Below, in pieces: positions 10,336 through 21,339 of a DNA stretch of 62,622 nucleotides; position 1 is the first letter of the stretch; each line of letters opens with the position of its first letter. Below the pieces are notes generated by a model that did no database searches, was not told where the DNA came from, and was given only the letters and a program-made list of their open reading frames with translations. The stretch comes from Nemertoderma westbladi (Eukaryota > Xenacoelomorpha > Nemertodermatida > Nemertodermatidae). Both the position numbers and the translations under genes were made by a program. Location of the stretch: contig JAUCBJ010002107.1 in assembly GCA_032718475.1 (NCBI GenBank), positions 1 through 62,622 on the forward strand, read 5' to 3'.

Positions 10336-10991
10336 ACTGTCTTAGGGTTTTCATGTCTGAATTTAGGACTGTAATAAATTGTATGTACTACCTGACTACT
10401 GTAATATGTAGGTACTACTGTAGGACTACAGTTATTTTTTAAATGCAATATGGCTGTCATTTTCTTAATTTATCTTCGTTAGTTCTTAAATTTTGTAATC
10501 CCAATAAAGAATTCAAAATACAAATAATTTTAAATTTTGTTAAAGAAATTTATCTTTTTGAAAAAATTTTGAATTAAAAAAATTTGGTTAGGCCTACATG
10601 TTTTTTTTGAAAATTTTGCAAAAAAATTTTTAAAATAGTTAATGAACAATATTAATAGTTTCAAAGTGTTAAAAGTTTTATAAAAAGCCGAATAACATTG
10701 AGCTACCTAAACCTAACTATATAGTAAGAATTCAGGAATTGCTATGATATTATTAATATTTTCCATTTTTTTTTATTTCATTTTTTTATTAGGCCTATAA
10801 CCGCTATTAATAAAATTTTTTTTGCTACCCGATTCACATTCACATAAATTGCTATAACTTTTTTTTGGAAATAGATATTGAGACACCGTTTTTTTTGTTA
10901 AAATCTCTGGAAAATTCTGCATCTCATAGGCCTAATAACTCAAAATCGACCTCCGGTGACATAAGGTCCCTTTTCTCGTGGCCAGCCACAT

Positions 10992-11461
10992 ATTATAAAA
11001 TTTATTCAGTAATCTGGTACCGGTAATGCAATGCCTTCTTTGACTTCTTAGCCGCGTGGGAATACTTGAATAACCGGTGCCGGGATCTCTGTGGACAACC
11101 AACATGTTGCTGTGATGTGATAGTAACCGGCTAATCGCAAACGATCTAATCATGGACCCGATGCCAAACCCATGTCCACCAAAATCTTCACTGCATACAC
11201 TGCACACTGTATTCTCCAAGTGAGAAACACGGATTTCCAAGTTAGATATCTCATCCGAGCTCATGATTACCGGTACTACAACACGGGGTTATATAATATC
11301 GAAATAGGTATTACTGTACCGGTACGGTATCACTTTAGGCCTACCGCAGTAGCGGTGAACACTTAGGCCTATACACTTAAAAATAGTCAGACAGTACCGG
11401 TACTGCTGTAGCGGTATATAATTATTACTGAAAGCGTTTAATGGACGGTACCTTACTGCCT
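10992..11461. other. Spacer rich in ACCGGT and AGGCCT palindromes
   Basis: No gene is supported. The segment has an unusual density of TACCGGTA/GGTACCGG words (near 11020, 11075, 11270, 11320, 11395) and TAGGCCTA words (near 11337, 11365). The open frames on either strand look like chance. Confidence 0.55.
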
Positions 11462-11517
11462 GGGTAAATCTTTTCGACCTACGCGTAGGCCTACGCGTAG
11501 GTCGAAAAGATTTACCC
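11462..11517. repeat. Perfect 56-bp palindrome without spacer
   Basis: Two 28-nt arms (GGGTAAATCTTTTCGACC then TACGCGTAGG) meet at an AGGCCT centre with no mismatch and no loop. It sits about 60 bp left of the large foldback. It may be a cruciform-forming site, a replication-fold product or an assembly artefact. Confidence 0.95.
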
Positions 11518-11577
11518 TACTGCCTTACTTACCTTACTTATGCTGTTATGCCTGTTGCGACACCTAGGCCAAGGCAT

Positions 11578-14475
11578 ACTAGTGAATGCAATAGTATCTA
11601 CATCATTGTCCAGGATAGGGTGTTTCCCTTCACTTCTATGGGGCTTTCTATCATTCCTACCTGTCCCAAATACGTTGTCTAATGATTTCCAACCTGTCCA
11701 ATATAGGGGCATCCCATCAAATCATCATATGAGCCAACTCCTCTTCATCGGACCAATACCAACATTCCTAAAGTTAGGCATCTCCCTTATTGGCTATATA
11801 ATGTAAAGGTGAATGGAAAATTCCACTGATATATAATCCAAGTGTCAACTACGAATCCAGGGCTCATTATAACAACCTATACTGGACAGAGCAACGTATT
11901 TGGGACAAGAGCTGGTTGAGGTATATGTATATACTTGTTCCCTAGTTATGGTTAAAGATATACTGTGGGTGCCTTGCAAATGGCCTGTAAGACTGTGATG
12001 CATTATAGGCTATAGTGTCATCATAGTCACGTTATTTAATTTCATGTTGTACAATTTATTCATATTGTGCAATTTATCATGTTGTGCAATTTATTCATTG
12101 TGCAATTTATTCATTGTGCAATTTATTCATGTGGTGCAATTTATTCACTTATAATAAATCTAAATACATTCGTATATTAATAATTAAATGACAATCAAAT
12201 TAGTGATATCGCAACCTCCTCCCCTGGACTCAACTTCATCCCAAATAGTCTTTAATACGTCTTAAATTTGACTCAAATAGGTTGTTAGTGTCCCATATAG
12301 GTTGTTTGTGTCCCATATAGGTTGATTTTGTCCAAAATAGCCTGTAGCTTTATCAAAATTATTTCAAATAGTTTATAAATGTAAAGGAATACTGAAAAGA
12401 ATATTGACTTCGTAATCATAGATTTAATTTCAATTTGTCCCAAATTGGTTGTTTTTGTCCCATATAGGGTGTTTGTGTCCCGTATAGGGTGTGTATTGCT
12501 TATAATGATTTCAAATAGTTTCTAAATATAGGGGAATACTCAAAAGAATATAGAATTCACTACCATAGCTTCAATTTCAATTTGTCCTGAGTAGGTTGTT
12601 CATGTCCCATATAGGGTGTTTGTGTCCCATATAGGGTGTTTGTGTCCCAAATTGCGTGTGACTTTCTCAAAATGATTTTACATAGTTTATAAATATAATG
12701 GAATACTCAAAAGAAAATAGAATTCACTATCATAGCTTTAATTTCAATTTGTCCCAAATAGGAAGATTTTGTCCCATATAGGGTGTTTGTGTGCCAAATA
12801 GCGTGTGACTTTCTCAAAATGATTTTACATAGTTTATAAATATAATGGAATACTTAAAAGAAAATATAATTCACTATCATTTTTTCTTTAATTTAAATTT
12901 GTCCCAAATAGGTTGTTTGTGTCCTGTATAGGGTGTTTCTGTCCTGAATAGGGGAATACAGCTTGCCAACACATTGTTGCTGAATAGGGTGTACATTTCT
13001 TATAATGATTTTAAATAGTTTCTAAATAATGTAATGGAATACTCAAAAGAAAATATAATTCACTATCATAGCTTTAATTTAAATTTGTCACAAATAGGTT
13101 GTTTATGTCCCATATAGGGTGTTCGTGTCCCAAATAGCATGTGACTTTCTCAAAATGATTTTATATAGTTTATAAAGAAAAAATATTTTTTTTATTATTC
13201 CATTATAATATTTATAAACTATGTAAAATCATTTTGAAAAAGTCACACGCTATTTGGGACACAAACACCCTATATGGGACACAAACACCCTATATGGGAC
13301 ACAAACAACCTATTTGGGACAAATTTAAATGAATGCTATGATAGTGAATTCTATTTTCTTTTGAGTATTCCATTACATTTCGAAACTATTTGAAATCATT
13401 ATAAGCACTTCACACCCTATACCGGACAGAAACACCCTATATGGGACACAAACAACCTATTTGGGACAAATTTAAATTAAAGCTATCATAGTGGATTCCA
13501 TTATATTTATAAACTGTGTAAAATCATTTTGAGAAAGTCATGCGCTATTTGGGACACAAACACCCTATATGGGACACAAACACCCTATATGGGACACAAA
13601 CAACCTATTTGGGACAAATTTAAATGAAAGCTATGATAGTGAATTCAATATTCTTTTGGGTATTCCATTACATTTCGAAACTATTTTAAATCATTATAAG
13701 CACTTCACACCCTATACGGGACACAAACACCCTATATGGGACACAAACAACCTATTTGAGTCAAATTTAAGACTTATTAAAGACTATTTGGGATGAAGTT
13801 GAGTCTGGGGGAGGAGGTTGCGATATCACTAATTTGATTGTCATTTAATTATTATTATACGAATGTATTTAGATTTATTATATGTGAATAAATTGCACCA
13901 CATGAATAAATTGCACAATGAATAAATTGCACAACATGAATAAATTGCACAATATGAATAAATTGCACAACATGAAATGAAATAACGTGACTATGGTGAC
14001 ACTATAGCCTATAATGCATCACAGTCTTACAGGCCATTTGCAAGGCACCCACAGTATATATTTAACCATAACTAGGGAACATGTATTCCAAATGCCCTTA
14101 TTTAGAATGGGAATTTCCACTGTACATATACCTCAACCAGCTCTTGTCCCAAATACGTTGCTCTGTCCAGTATAGGTTGTTATAATGAGCCCCGGATTCG
14201 TAGCTGACACTTGGATTATATATCAGTGGAATTTTCCATTAACCTTTACATTATATAGCCAATAAGGGAGATGCCTAACTATATGTTGGTATTGGTCCGA
14301 TGACGAGGAGTTGGCTCATATGATGATTTCATTGGATGCCCCTATATTGGACAGGTTGGAAATCATTACACAACGTATTTGGGACAGGTAGGAATAATAG
14401 AAAGCCCCATAGAAGTGAAGGGAAATACCCTATTCTGGACAATGATGTAGACACTACTCAGTGAATGACTAGAGG
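11578..14475. mobile_element. 2.9-kb foldback element (giant inverted repeat)
   Basis: The left arm (about 11578-13170) is mirrored by the right arm (about 13195-14475) along essentially its whole length. Outer ends share CTACATCATTGTCCAG. Matching landmarks are the GGACCAATACC / GGTATTGGTCC region (11750 / 14290), the CTGGACAGAGCAACG block (11880 / 14160) and the GTGCAATTTATTCA tandem (12050-12160 / 13870-13980). Inside each arm a unit of about 150-185 bp repeats four or five times, containing TTTGTCCCAAATAGG and GTCCCATATAGGGTGTTTGT. The centre (13170-13195) is AT-rich. No protein frame is present. The structure fits a foldback-type element with long subrepeat-bearing ends. Arm similarity looks high but not perfect. 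Confidence 0.9.
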
Positions 14476-14582
14476 TCTTCTACAACTGTTGTAGTAGGCC
14501 TTACGTGATCCCAGATACCTACCGAGAGTTAGAAATTGTTAGAGCGTTTTTTGGCAGTTTGGTCATTTTTTCGACATAATAA

Positions 14583-14668
14583 TATTATGTCATTGGCCGT
14601 ATTTTTTTCCTAAACAAGCTATTGCATATTATGCAATAGCTTGTTTCAGGAAAAATATACGGCATAAT
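14583..14668. repeat. Hairpin, ~86 bp
   Basis: The core arms AACAAGCTATTGCAT and ATGCAATAGCTTGTT are separated by ATT. Pairing continues outward through ATTTTTTTCCT / AGGAAAAATAT and CCGTAT / ATACGG, with a bulge of about 7 nt. It lies just outside the right arm of the foldback. Confidence 0.8.
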
Positions 14669-14749
14669 TTTATTTTACAATATAACAATTTAGGTCTTCT
14701 TTCTGAGATTGGTTGAAGGAATTAAATCAAAGACCTGTGTTGTGAAAAT

Positions 14750-15806
14750 GAACTGTGTGCAAGGCTCACTGAATTGGCGGCTCATAGTTAACTGTGTCCT
14801 AAATGGTAAAGGCTCACTGACTTGGTGGCTCCCAAGTAAACCGTGAGCTAAGGCTCACTGACTTGGCGGCGGCTCTTAGTAAACTGTATCCTAGACTTGG
14901 TGGCTCGTAGTGAACTACAGTAAGTGCTAAAGGCTCACTGACTTGGTATCTCGTAGTGAACTATGTGGTAAGGCTCACTGACTTGGTGGCTCGTAGAAAC
15001 TGTGTGCAAAGGCTCACTAACTTGGTGGCTCGTAGTAAACCGTGTGCTAAGGCTCACTGACTTGGTGGCTCGTAGTAAACCGTGTGCTAAGGCTCACTGA
15101 CTTGGTGGCTCTTAGTGAACTACAGTATGTGCTAAGGCTCACTGACTTGGTGGCTCGTAGTAAACCGTGTGCTAAGGCTCACTGATTTGGTGGCTCGTAG
15201 TAAACCGTGTACTAAGGCTCACTGACTTGGTGGCTCGTAGTAAACCGTGTGCTAAGGCTCCCTAACTTGGTAGCTCGTAGTAAACCGTGTACTAAGGCTT
15301 ACTGACTTGGTGGCTCGTAGTGAACTACAGTATGTGCTAAGGCTCAATGACTTGGTGGCTCGTAGTAAACCGTGTGCTAAGGCTCACTGACTTGGTGGCT
15401 CGTAGTGAACTACAGTATGTGCTAAGGCTCACTGACTTGGTGGCTCGTAGTAAACCGTGTGCTAAGGCTCACTGACTTGGTGGCTCGTAGTGAACTACAG
15501 TATGTGCTAAGGCTCACTGACTTGGTGGCTAGTAGTAAACCGTGTGGTAAGGCTCACTGACTTGGTGGCTCGTAGTGAACTAAAGTATGTGCTAAGGCTC
15601 ATTAACTTGGTGGCTCGTAGTAAACCGTGTGCTAAGGCTCACTGACTTGGTGGCTCGTAGTAAACCGTGTACTAAGGCTCACTGACTTGGTAGCTCGTAG
15701 TAAACAGTGTACTAAGGCTCACTGCCTTGGTGGCTCGTAGTGAACTACAGTATGTGCTAAGGCTCACTGACTTGGTGGCTCGTAGTAAACCGTGTGCAAG
15801 GCTCAC
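14750..15806. repeat. 40-bp minisatellite
   Basis: About 26 copies of a 40-bp unit (core GGCTCACTGACTTGGTGGCT, then CGTAGTAAACCGTGTGCTAA). Some units are replaced by a longer variant carrying GTGAACTACAGTATGT. The right edge joins LINE sequence directly at GAGGAGCTTTTC. Confidence 0.95.
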
Positions 15807-16503
15807 GAGGAGCTTTTCAAAGTGGGCCTTCCAACCATTGAGGCGATCGGCTGGTGATTCAGCCTTAACCTTGGTGGTTGGTTGGCTTTTCCGCCAAGTA
15901 AGCAAGTTGATCGATTTCCATGCCTGGGATGATTGCCTGCTGTCGTCAGCATCATTGATGGCATCAACCTGTTGGTTTATTAGCTCCTGTAGATTAACAG
16001 AGTACTGTCTGTTCAGGGACCTAGATGCAGCCTTAACGGCATTCTTGGCCGCTGTAGTCTGTTTGAGTCGGGACTCTTTCTGCGCCTTATAAAGGTCATT
16101 TCGGCACTTCTGGATTTTGTTGTCAGTCCAGGGGGCCCTTTTCCTGTTTCGAGGGTATACAGGAACTGTTTCTGCAGCTGTTAACTTAACTGCTTCTGTG
16201 AAGGCAGTATAGCCCTCACAGTGATCTGCCGCCTCAGAGGCAAGAACCGCATACCTGTTGTTCAGCTGTAGTGTGAAGCTGGATCTCACACTTGGCTGTT
16301 GCAACAGAGAGGACCAGTCATGCCGCGGCAAGGCAGATTTCGTTGTTCTGCTAGCACGCAGACTAAGTCTTACCTTGGCCACAATAAGGCGGTGATCACT
16401 GGAGAAGGGTCGTAGTGTAAATACATTACAGTCTTGTATAGAGCTCCTGTACTTCCTACGAAACAGAATATGGTCTATCTGGGACTTGTGACCACTGGGT
16501 CCA
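15807..16503 (-). mobile_element. LINE-A copy: internal fragment (EN end to pre-RT linker)
   Basis: This matches about 26013-26705 of the long LINE copy, in the same orientation. It encodes the stretch after the endonuclease (SLRASRTTKSALPRHDWSSL, KRAPWTDNKIQKCRNDL, LQELINQQVDAIND). It is cut at both ends: by the 40-bp array on its 3' side and by an unrelated LINE remnant on its 5' side. The open frame at 15672-16382 runs from LINE into array and is not a gene. Confidence 0.85.
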
Positions 16504-16509
16504 TTCCCG

Positions 16510-16706
16510 CATAAGTGAGGTCAATTCTTAGTGTTCGCTCATCTTCTGATTATAGACTCCCCTTAGCTCGCTCCACGTGTCGCCAACTATCTTTCATATA
16601 CAGCACAGTGAAACTGTGGAATGAACTCCCTAACTACATTAGAGAAGCCCAAACGATGCAAAGTTTTAAGATTAATTTACGTGAATACCAGCAGTACCGA
16701 CCATAA
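16510..16706 (+). pseudogene. C-terminal remnant of a third LINE ORF2
   Basis: The translation reads TVKLWNELPNYIREAQTMQS and then FKINLREY. This is the characteristic C-terminal segment of CR1/L2/Rex-like ORF2 proteins (compare TTQLIKLWNDLP at the end of the 8545-9957 frame). Only about 60 residues remain. It is fused directly to the LINE-A fragment on its left. Confidence 0.65.
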
Positions 16707-17150
16707 TTGTCCCGCGTTATTGCGTCCGGCGTTCTTGCAGCACTCTTAAGGGTGATTTGTTTAACAATCAATCATCTTGCTAATAATTATTGCTGTTCAT
16801 ATGGCGACGACCACGAAAACGCCAAACATTTAATTCTTTCTCTTCTGTCCATTATATGATGTACACCGTCTTGTTCTGGAGAACTCGTTTAGAGATTTTG
16901 CCCTAACGTTTTCGATACAAAATGTCCTGTACATCTTTTCAACGGTAATATTTCCGACCTGTGTGTGTATTGGTATACAGTATACAGCCTCTCCTGCTCT
17001 CTGACTGACAGCGCAACAGCCCTCTCTCCTATAAACTGCATCCTCTCACTCATTCGAGGTTTGCATATCATTCATTATTTTTCTTACCTACATTATCTCA
17101 ATAGGTTTTACCGCATGAACAGTTATTCATCATATGTTACTGTATTATTA
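16707..17150. other. No gene seen
   Basis: The first ~100 bp may be the 3' UTR of the LINE remnant at 16510-16706. The rest is mixed-composition spacer. Short open frames on both strands overlap each other and match no family I know. Confidence 0.5.
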
Positions 17151-17154
17151 TTCA

Positions 17155-18290
17155 GGTCAGGTCAGGTATTCTAGGTCATTGATCAAGAAAACTTGCCATC
17201 TCCATGCAGCATAAAGGAGGTGCCACCTGTAGCTGCATAGACCCTCTTACTAGGGCAAATCTGGTCATATAACTAGGACCCCCTTCGTTCTGGGATAAGG
17301 ACGCTGTTGGTCCTGGATTAAGGACCCATATACTTGGCTGCAGGGGTATATGGCCTGGCCAGGCAGATGGTGATCTACCAATGGCTGGTCAGGAGTAGAG
17401 TGTTCTCATGTCCACTCTGAGTGCACTTCACTGCGACCTGCACCTGGCAGCAGGGGTACGCATGACCCAGCAGATGAGCTGCACAGCCAATGGTGGGTCA
17501 TGTGCGCCAGAGTAGATATGGGTGATGGGCCTCATATCTTACTCCACTGCGACACCCACCCTGTGGAACGGCAAACCAGGGTGTGGTATTTGCCCCGAGA
17601 GCTGACTCGGCAAAAAGCACCCCCCAACCCCCCACTATGGATTACATTAGTAATGCGTAGGTCCGGCCACTAGAGGCCAGTGGAATTACCGGGCACAATC
17701 GGCCTCACAGGCGTCAGTTATCTCCTGACCGGCTGTCTGTCTCACCCCCTACTGGAGTGAGAGAAGCCAACAATTCTTTGAATCCCTTTCCTGATGACCT
17801 TTCTGGCCTAAACCCTGGGTCACCAGGGAGGCCAGATTGTGAGGGGGAGAGGGATTCTGGAGTTGGAGGCTACTCTCATGTTCCACCCCGACCAACAAAG
17901 CCATTGGTGAATCTGAGGCAAGTCACTAGACTAGCTTCAGTAAACACCCTAACACTCGGGTCCCCAATGCGACAAGGTGAGCTGACTGCCTTGGCAGATA
18001 AGCTTTCTCTTAGCGTAGTGGGTGTTCAAGAGCACCGAATGCAGACTGGACAGACTGATGAGGTTCTGATTAAGGACATGGGGGGCGGTTGGCGACTCGC
18101 CCTCGCGTCAGCAGATGATAGTGGCAATGGTGGTATTGGTCTATTGATGTATCCAACTGCACATGCAGCATTGGACAAAATAGACCAAATCTCTAACCGC
18201 ATCATCCGTTGCCACTTCTCATGTTCTGGAAGACTGGCTAAGAAGTTTCCTAAGGTGGTTCTGATTGTGTGCTACTCTCCAACTAGTGTT
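17155..18290 (+). mobile_element. LINE-A copy: 5' UTR and start of the endonuclease
   Basis: This is the only copy in the window with a long GC-richer leader (17155-17890: TATGGCCTGGCCAGG, GACACCCACCCTGTGG and similar). It then enters the endonuclease frame (LASVNTLTLGSPMRQGELTA, VGVQEHRMQTG, VVLIVCYSPTS). The frame is open from 17757. An in-frame methionine lies upstream of the endonuclease (MREANNSLNPFPDD), so the extra ~60 residues may be the true N-terminus that the 24.4-27.3 kb copy lacks. Homology stops at 18289 (ACTAGTGTT), after which unrelated sequence follows. Confidence 0.82.
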
Positions 18291-18404
18291 GATGGATTAT
18301 TTCACTATAAGGTAGCATTTGTAGCTTAACGTAAAAACTTTCTAAAATCCGACGCATTTTGATTAAATTACAGTAATGTAATATGCCTATTCATATTGGT
18401 GCAC

Positions 18405-18492
18405 ATAAACCCATAGGGCGCAGTGGTCAGATGGTTAAGGCGTTGGTTACATTACAAGTAGGTTACGAGTTCGAATCCCGGTCGGGAATTTG
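18405..18492 (+). mobile_element. tRNA-like sequence, probably a SINE head
   Basis: An A-box-like stretch (TGGTCAGATGGTTAAGGCG) and a B box (GAGTTCGAATCCC) are spaced as in tRNA genes. The 5' GGGCGCA does not pair with the 3' GGTCGGGAATT, so no proper acceptor stem forms. I read it as a tRNA-derived SINE or tRNA pseudogene. Confidence 0.5.
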
Positions 18493-18639
18493 CATTTTGG
18501 GCTATTTATTTTCGCCTTGATTCAATTAGATAAGCCAATGAGGTGCGTACAACATATGGAACGATGAGTTGGGCCAATCATAGGGCATAGAACATCTTAT
18601 TGCTCCAATGTGAGGCCATGGAATGCTCTGGAAGGTTCT

Positions 18640-18910
18640 AGCGGATTCTATGTCCCAGATTTGCTATATAAGGGCCGGTTTGCCTTTGGTTATCACCATT
18701 CCCTAGTTAACACACATACTCTAATGTCATTTACTTACACTTTGTTATTTCTAACATCTTTCTCATTAGTATCATTAGGATAACATTTTAGTTATCACCC
18801 TTCTGAGAATTATGTAAATTTGGTAAATAAATCTTTTGTAAATTACGTAAATATACTGCAAACTTTGAACATGTATATTTATCTTTGCCCACCACTGGGA
18901 CAGCCAAGCA
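18640..18910 (+). promoter_or_regulatory. LTR-like promoter/polyA module (tentative)
   Basis: A TATA-type box (GCTATATAAGGGCC, about 18660) is followed about 160 bp later by a polyadenylation signal (AATAAA near 18825) and a CCACTGGGACAGCC stretch. This resembles the U3-R-U5 order of an LTR. No second LTR copy is in the window, so the boundaries and the link to the BEL/Pao gag downstream are unproven. Confidence 0.3.
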
Positions 18911-21049
18911 TTTGGAAGATGGCAGCCTAGACCGTTAGGCCGTCAGCAACGCAGGGAAGATGTCCACAACACGCTAGCGCCCACATTAGATTAGCCCGCA
19001 CACCCCCTTCGCCCCTTCGAAATACTCCACCTTTGCCATGCAGCGCCCGATTCATAGGAAGGTAAGACTTTGTTTGACGCCCTTGCCCGCCGTAAGACCT
19101 ATAGATCAGGGTAAGCGTGACGCCGTCCTGGGACGCCGCAAAATTTAGGATCAAATAGCTAGATTGTAGCTAGAAATAGCTGTATTCCCTACAGGTGTGA
19201 ACTATTGCTGTTCGTCAATACGCAAGTACACATTAGGTACAGACAGCATACGTTCCATAATTTAGTGACTTCCGAACTGACAGTTCGGTACCGGTTTCAT
19301 TTCGTAGTTTATACATTTAGTACCCCCCCCCCCCCCCCCTGCCTGCACCCAAGTTATTTGATCAGGCAAGGAGTATTTCTGCTACCGGCACTCACTTGGC
19401 CTAGGGAGGTTTATTAATATCCTACCGTGCCTTGCCACGTACTGATAGGTATTGCTGCTAACCAACGCGGCAACAAAATTCTAGAATCAAATTGTATACC
19501 AGATCAGCTAACGTACGGTAGCAATTAACCCCTATTTCTCATCTTACAACCAGAATCTGGTATTTGTGCCGATCATGGGTGTAGTTACTAACACCGTAAT
19601 TGCCCTGTTGAGTTGTGGATAGGAAGGAGAGAGCTTTGATGTCATTTGTAAGTATAAAGTTCTACAGAGCGCAACTAGCTTATTTTCGTAGCTAGTGCAC
19701 GGTATTGTTTCGGTCAGAAAATTACTAAAACCTAGTACAATGGAGTACACCAAAATTGTTTTATTTGTAAGACACCCACACACACACGCCCTAAAACATA
19801 TATACCTTAGAGCTCTACTAGTTGTAGCTTACTTTAGGTTACTTTCAGGAAGAATCTATTTTGTAATTTACTATTCATAGTTTGTCTATTTAGGATCTGA
19901 TATTTAGTTACGGCAAGAAGGAGTATTTACTTATTAGACTGTTGTTTGTCTGAGCAGCAGTATCGTTACTTTAGGCACGACCCCTTTAGACTGATTTAGT
20001 ACTGGTCAGTATTGTTACGCTAGTCTGTTAATCCACTAGCTCGTATATAAACCATATAAATCACACCGCGGCAAGTTACAGTATTTAGGTCGATTAGCGA
20101 TAGTTAGGATTCGCTGCGCGGGGATTGTTTCCTCGTGAGTTTGGTCTGTCACCGTAGACTGTACAATGTACATCTGCCTCACCGGTTAGAGGACAGGCAT
20201 CCTTTTGTCTAGTTTGTCGGGCATTTGACTCGCTCACGTACTTAGAATAGACACCAGGCTCTGTTCCTCGCCAGTAGTTGTTCGCGTATTTGTATCTGTT
20301 TATTTAGACACCCTGGACTGGGATTTGTTGCCAGATACTGTATGAGCCCATATACACTACTAGATCTTACGGTAAGATACATCGTTACTAGGATCCAGTA
20401 AGCGGTATACTACTGGACTTTTCAGTAGGGAATATTTTATTATTTAATATTCATAGATTAGTAAATCGCAAGGTAGACCCTGCCGAAGAGTATATATAGG
20501 GTAGTATTTGTCCTTTCTGTAAGGCAACATTTGGTACGTTGCTTCAGTAAGCCTTTAGGGTAGCTAGTAGTTTTCGTATTTAATATTTGACTAGCTAATA
20601 GTTAGTTTATAGCAATTTGTTTTACGCTGTGTGTATGCGGTGTTACTTTTCGGTACTTAAAAAGGTACATAGGGTTTAAAGACCAAGTTGTATCGGTACC
20701 TAGGAAGATTTTTCGTAGAGTAGAAGTAAAACTCTCACCTTCGACTTTTCAGGACTCAAGGACTCATTTCTGGACCGCTTCAAGGGATTAGACCACTTTT
20801 TGCAAAGTTTGGAGACACAAAATTAGTCCGCGACGCCGAAAATGGAACGACCCACGTCCGGTTTGTATTTGGGAATTTGCACGACTGGAAGATCAAAGGA
20901 GCTTAAGTTTTAGACTCGTGTCGTTCAAACTTAAGAGCACAGTAGTACTCAAAATTTGTGGGTTCCACTGTCTAATTAGTAGTGTTGTTGGTACTTATTT
21001 CCCTTTAGACGTTGCTGTTTTGTCTATTATTTGTACTTGTTGATCTACA
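18911..21049 (+). other. No gene seen; probable LTR/leader of the BEL/Pao element
   Basis: This is about 2.1 kb of non-coding sequence with a poly-C tract (about 19323-19340) and no convincing frame. Its right end reads GATCTACA, followed after 3 nt by TGGTAGCG (21053-21060). That order is what an LTR terminus plus primer-binding site would give. The LTR start cannot be placed without a second copy. Confidence 0.35.
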
Positions 21050-21052
21050 TTT

Positions 21053-21060
21053 TGGTAGCG
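21053..21060 (+). promoter_or_regulatory. Candidate primer-binding site
   Basis: TGGTAGCG begins with the TGG expected to pair with a tRNA 3' CCA end. It sits 3 nt after a CA-ending sequence and about 280 bp upstream of the gag start. It rests on position and an 8-nt match only. Confidence 0.3.
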
Positions 21061-21339
21061 TATACCGTTATCTCACTTATTCGTACAAATTTAGCCAGTA
21101 GGCTAGATTATTATATATTTTATTATATATTTTGATTTTATTTATACCGGTTAGGGTATATATATGATATATATATATACCAAGGTAATTTTGACATTTT
21201 GACATTTCGACATTCTGACATTTTATTTGTACCGGTCAGGGTATATATATGATATATATATATACTAAGGTAAGTTTGACATTTCGACATTTTGATACTT
21301 TGACATTTTATTATCAGTACTTGACGTATATAATAAGAC

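Larger units (their letters stand above)
8331..10991. mobile_element. TIR DNA transposon interrupted by a LINE
   Basis: The left end reads TGTGGCTGGCCACGAGAAAA and the right end is its inverse (TTTTCTCGTGGCCAGCCACA at about 10970-10990). Similarity continues inward (GGGTCCTTATGTC against GGGACCTTATGTC). The ends are flanked by TATA/TATT. Outside the LINE at about 8520-10335 the element has only about 190 bp on the left and 650 bp on the right, AT-rich and without a transposase frame. It was therefore probably a short non-autonomous element before the LINE inserted. The superfamily is not assigned. Confidence 0.75.

Noticed and set aside
12280-13760. SRF CArG boxes in the repeated CCCATATAGGG / CCCAAATAGG words of the foldback
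   Set aside because: The core has five A/T between CC and GG instead of the six required. The words are explained by the subrepeat structure.
18405-18492. Functional tRNA gene
   Set aside because: A and B boxes are present, but the acceptor stem does not pair and no clear anticodon arm forms.
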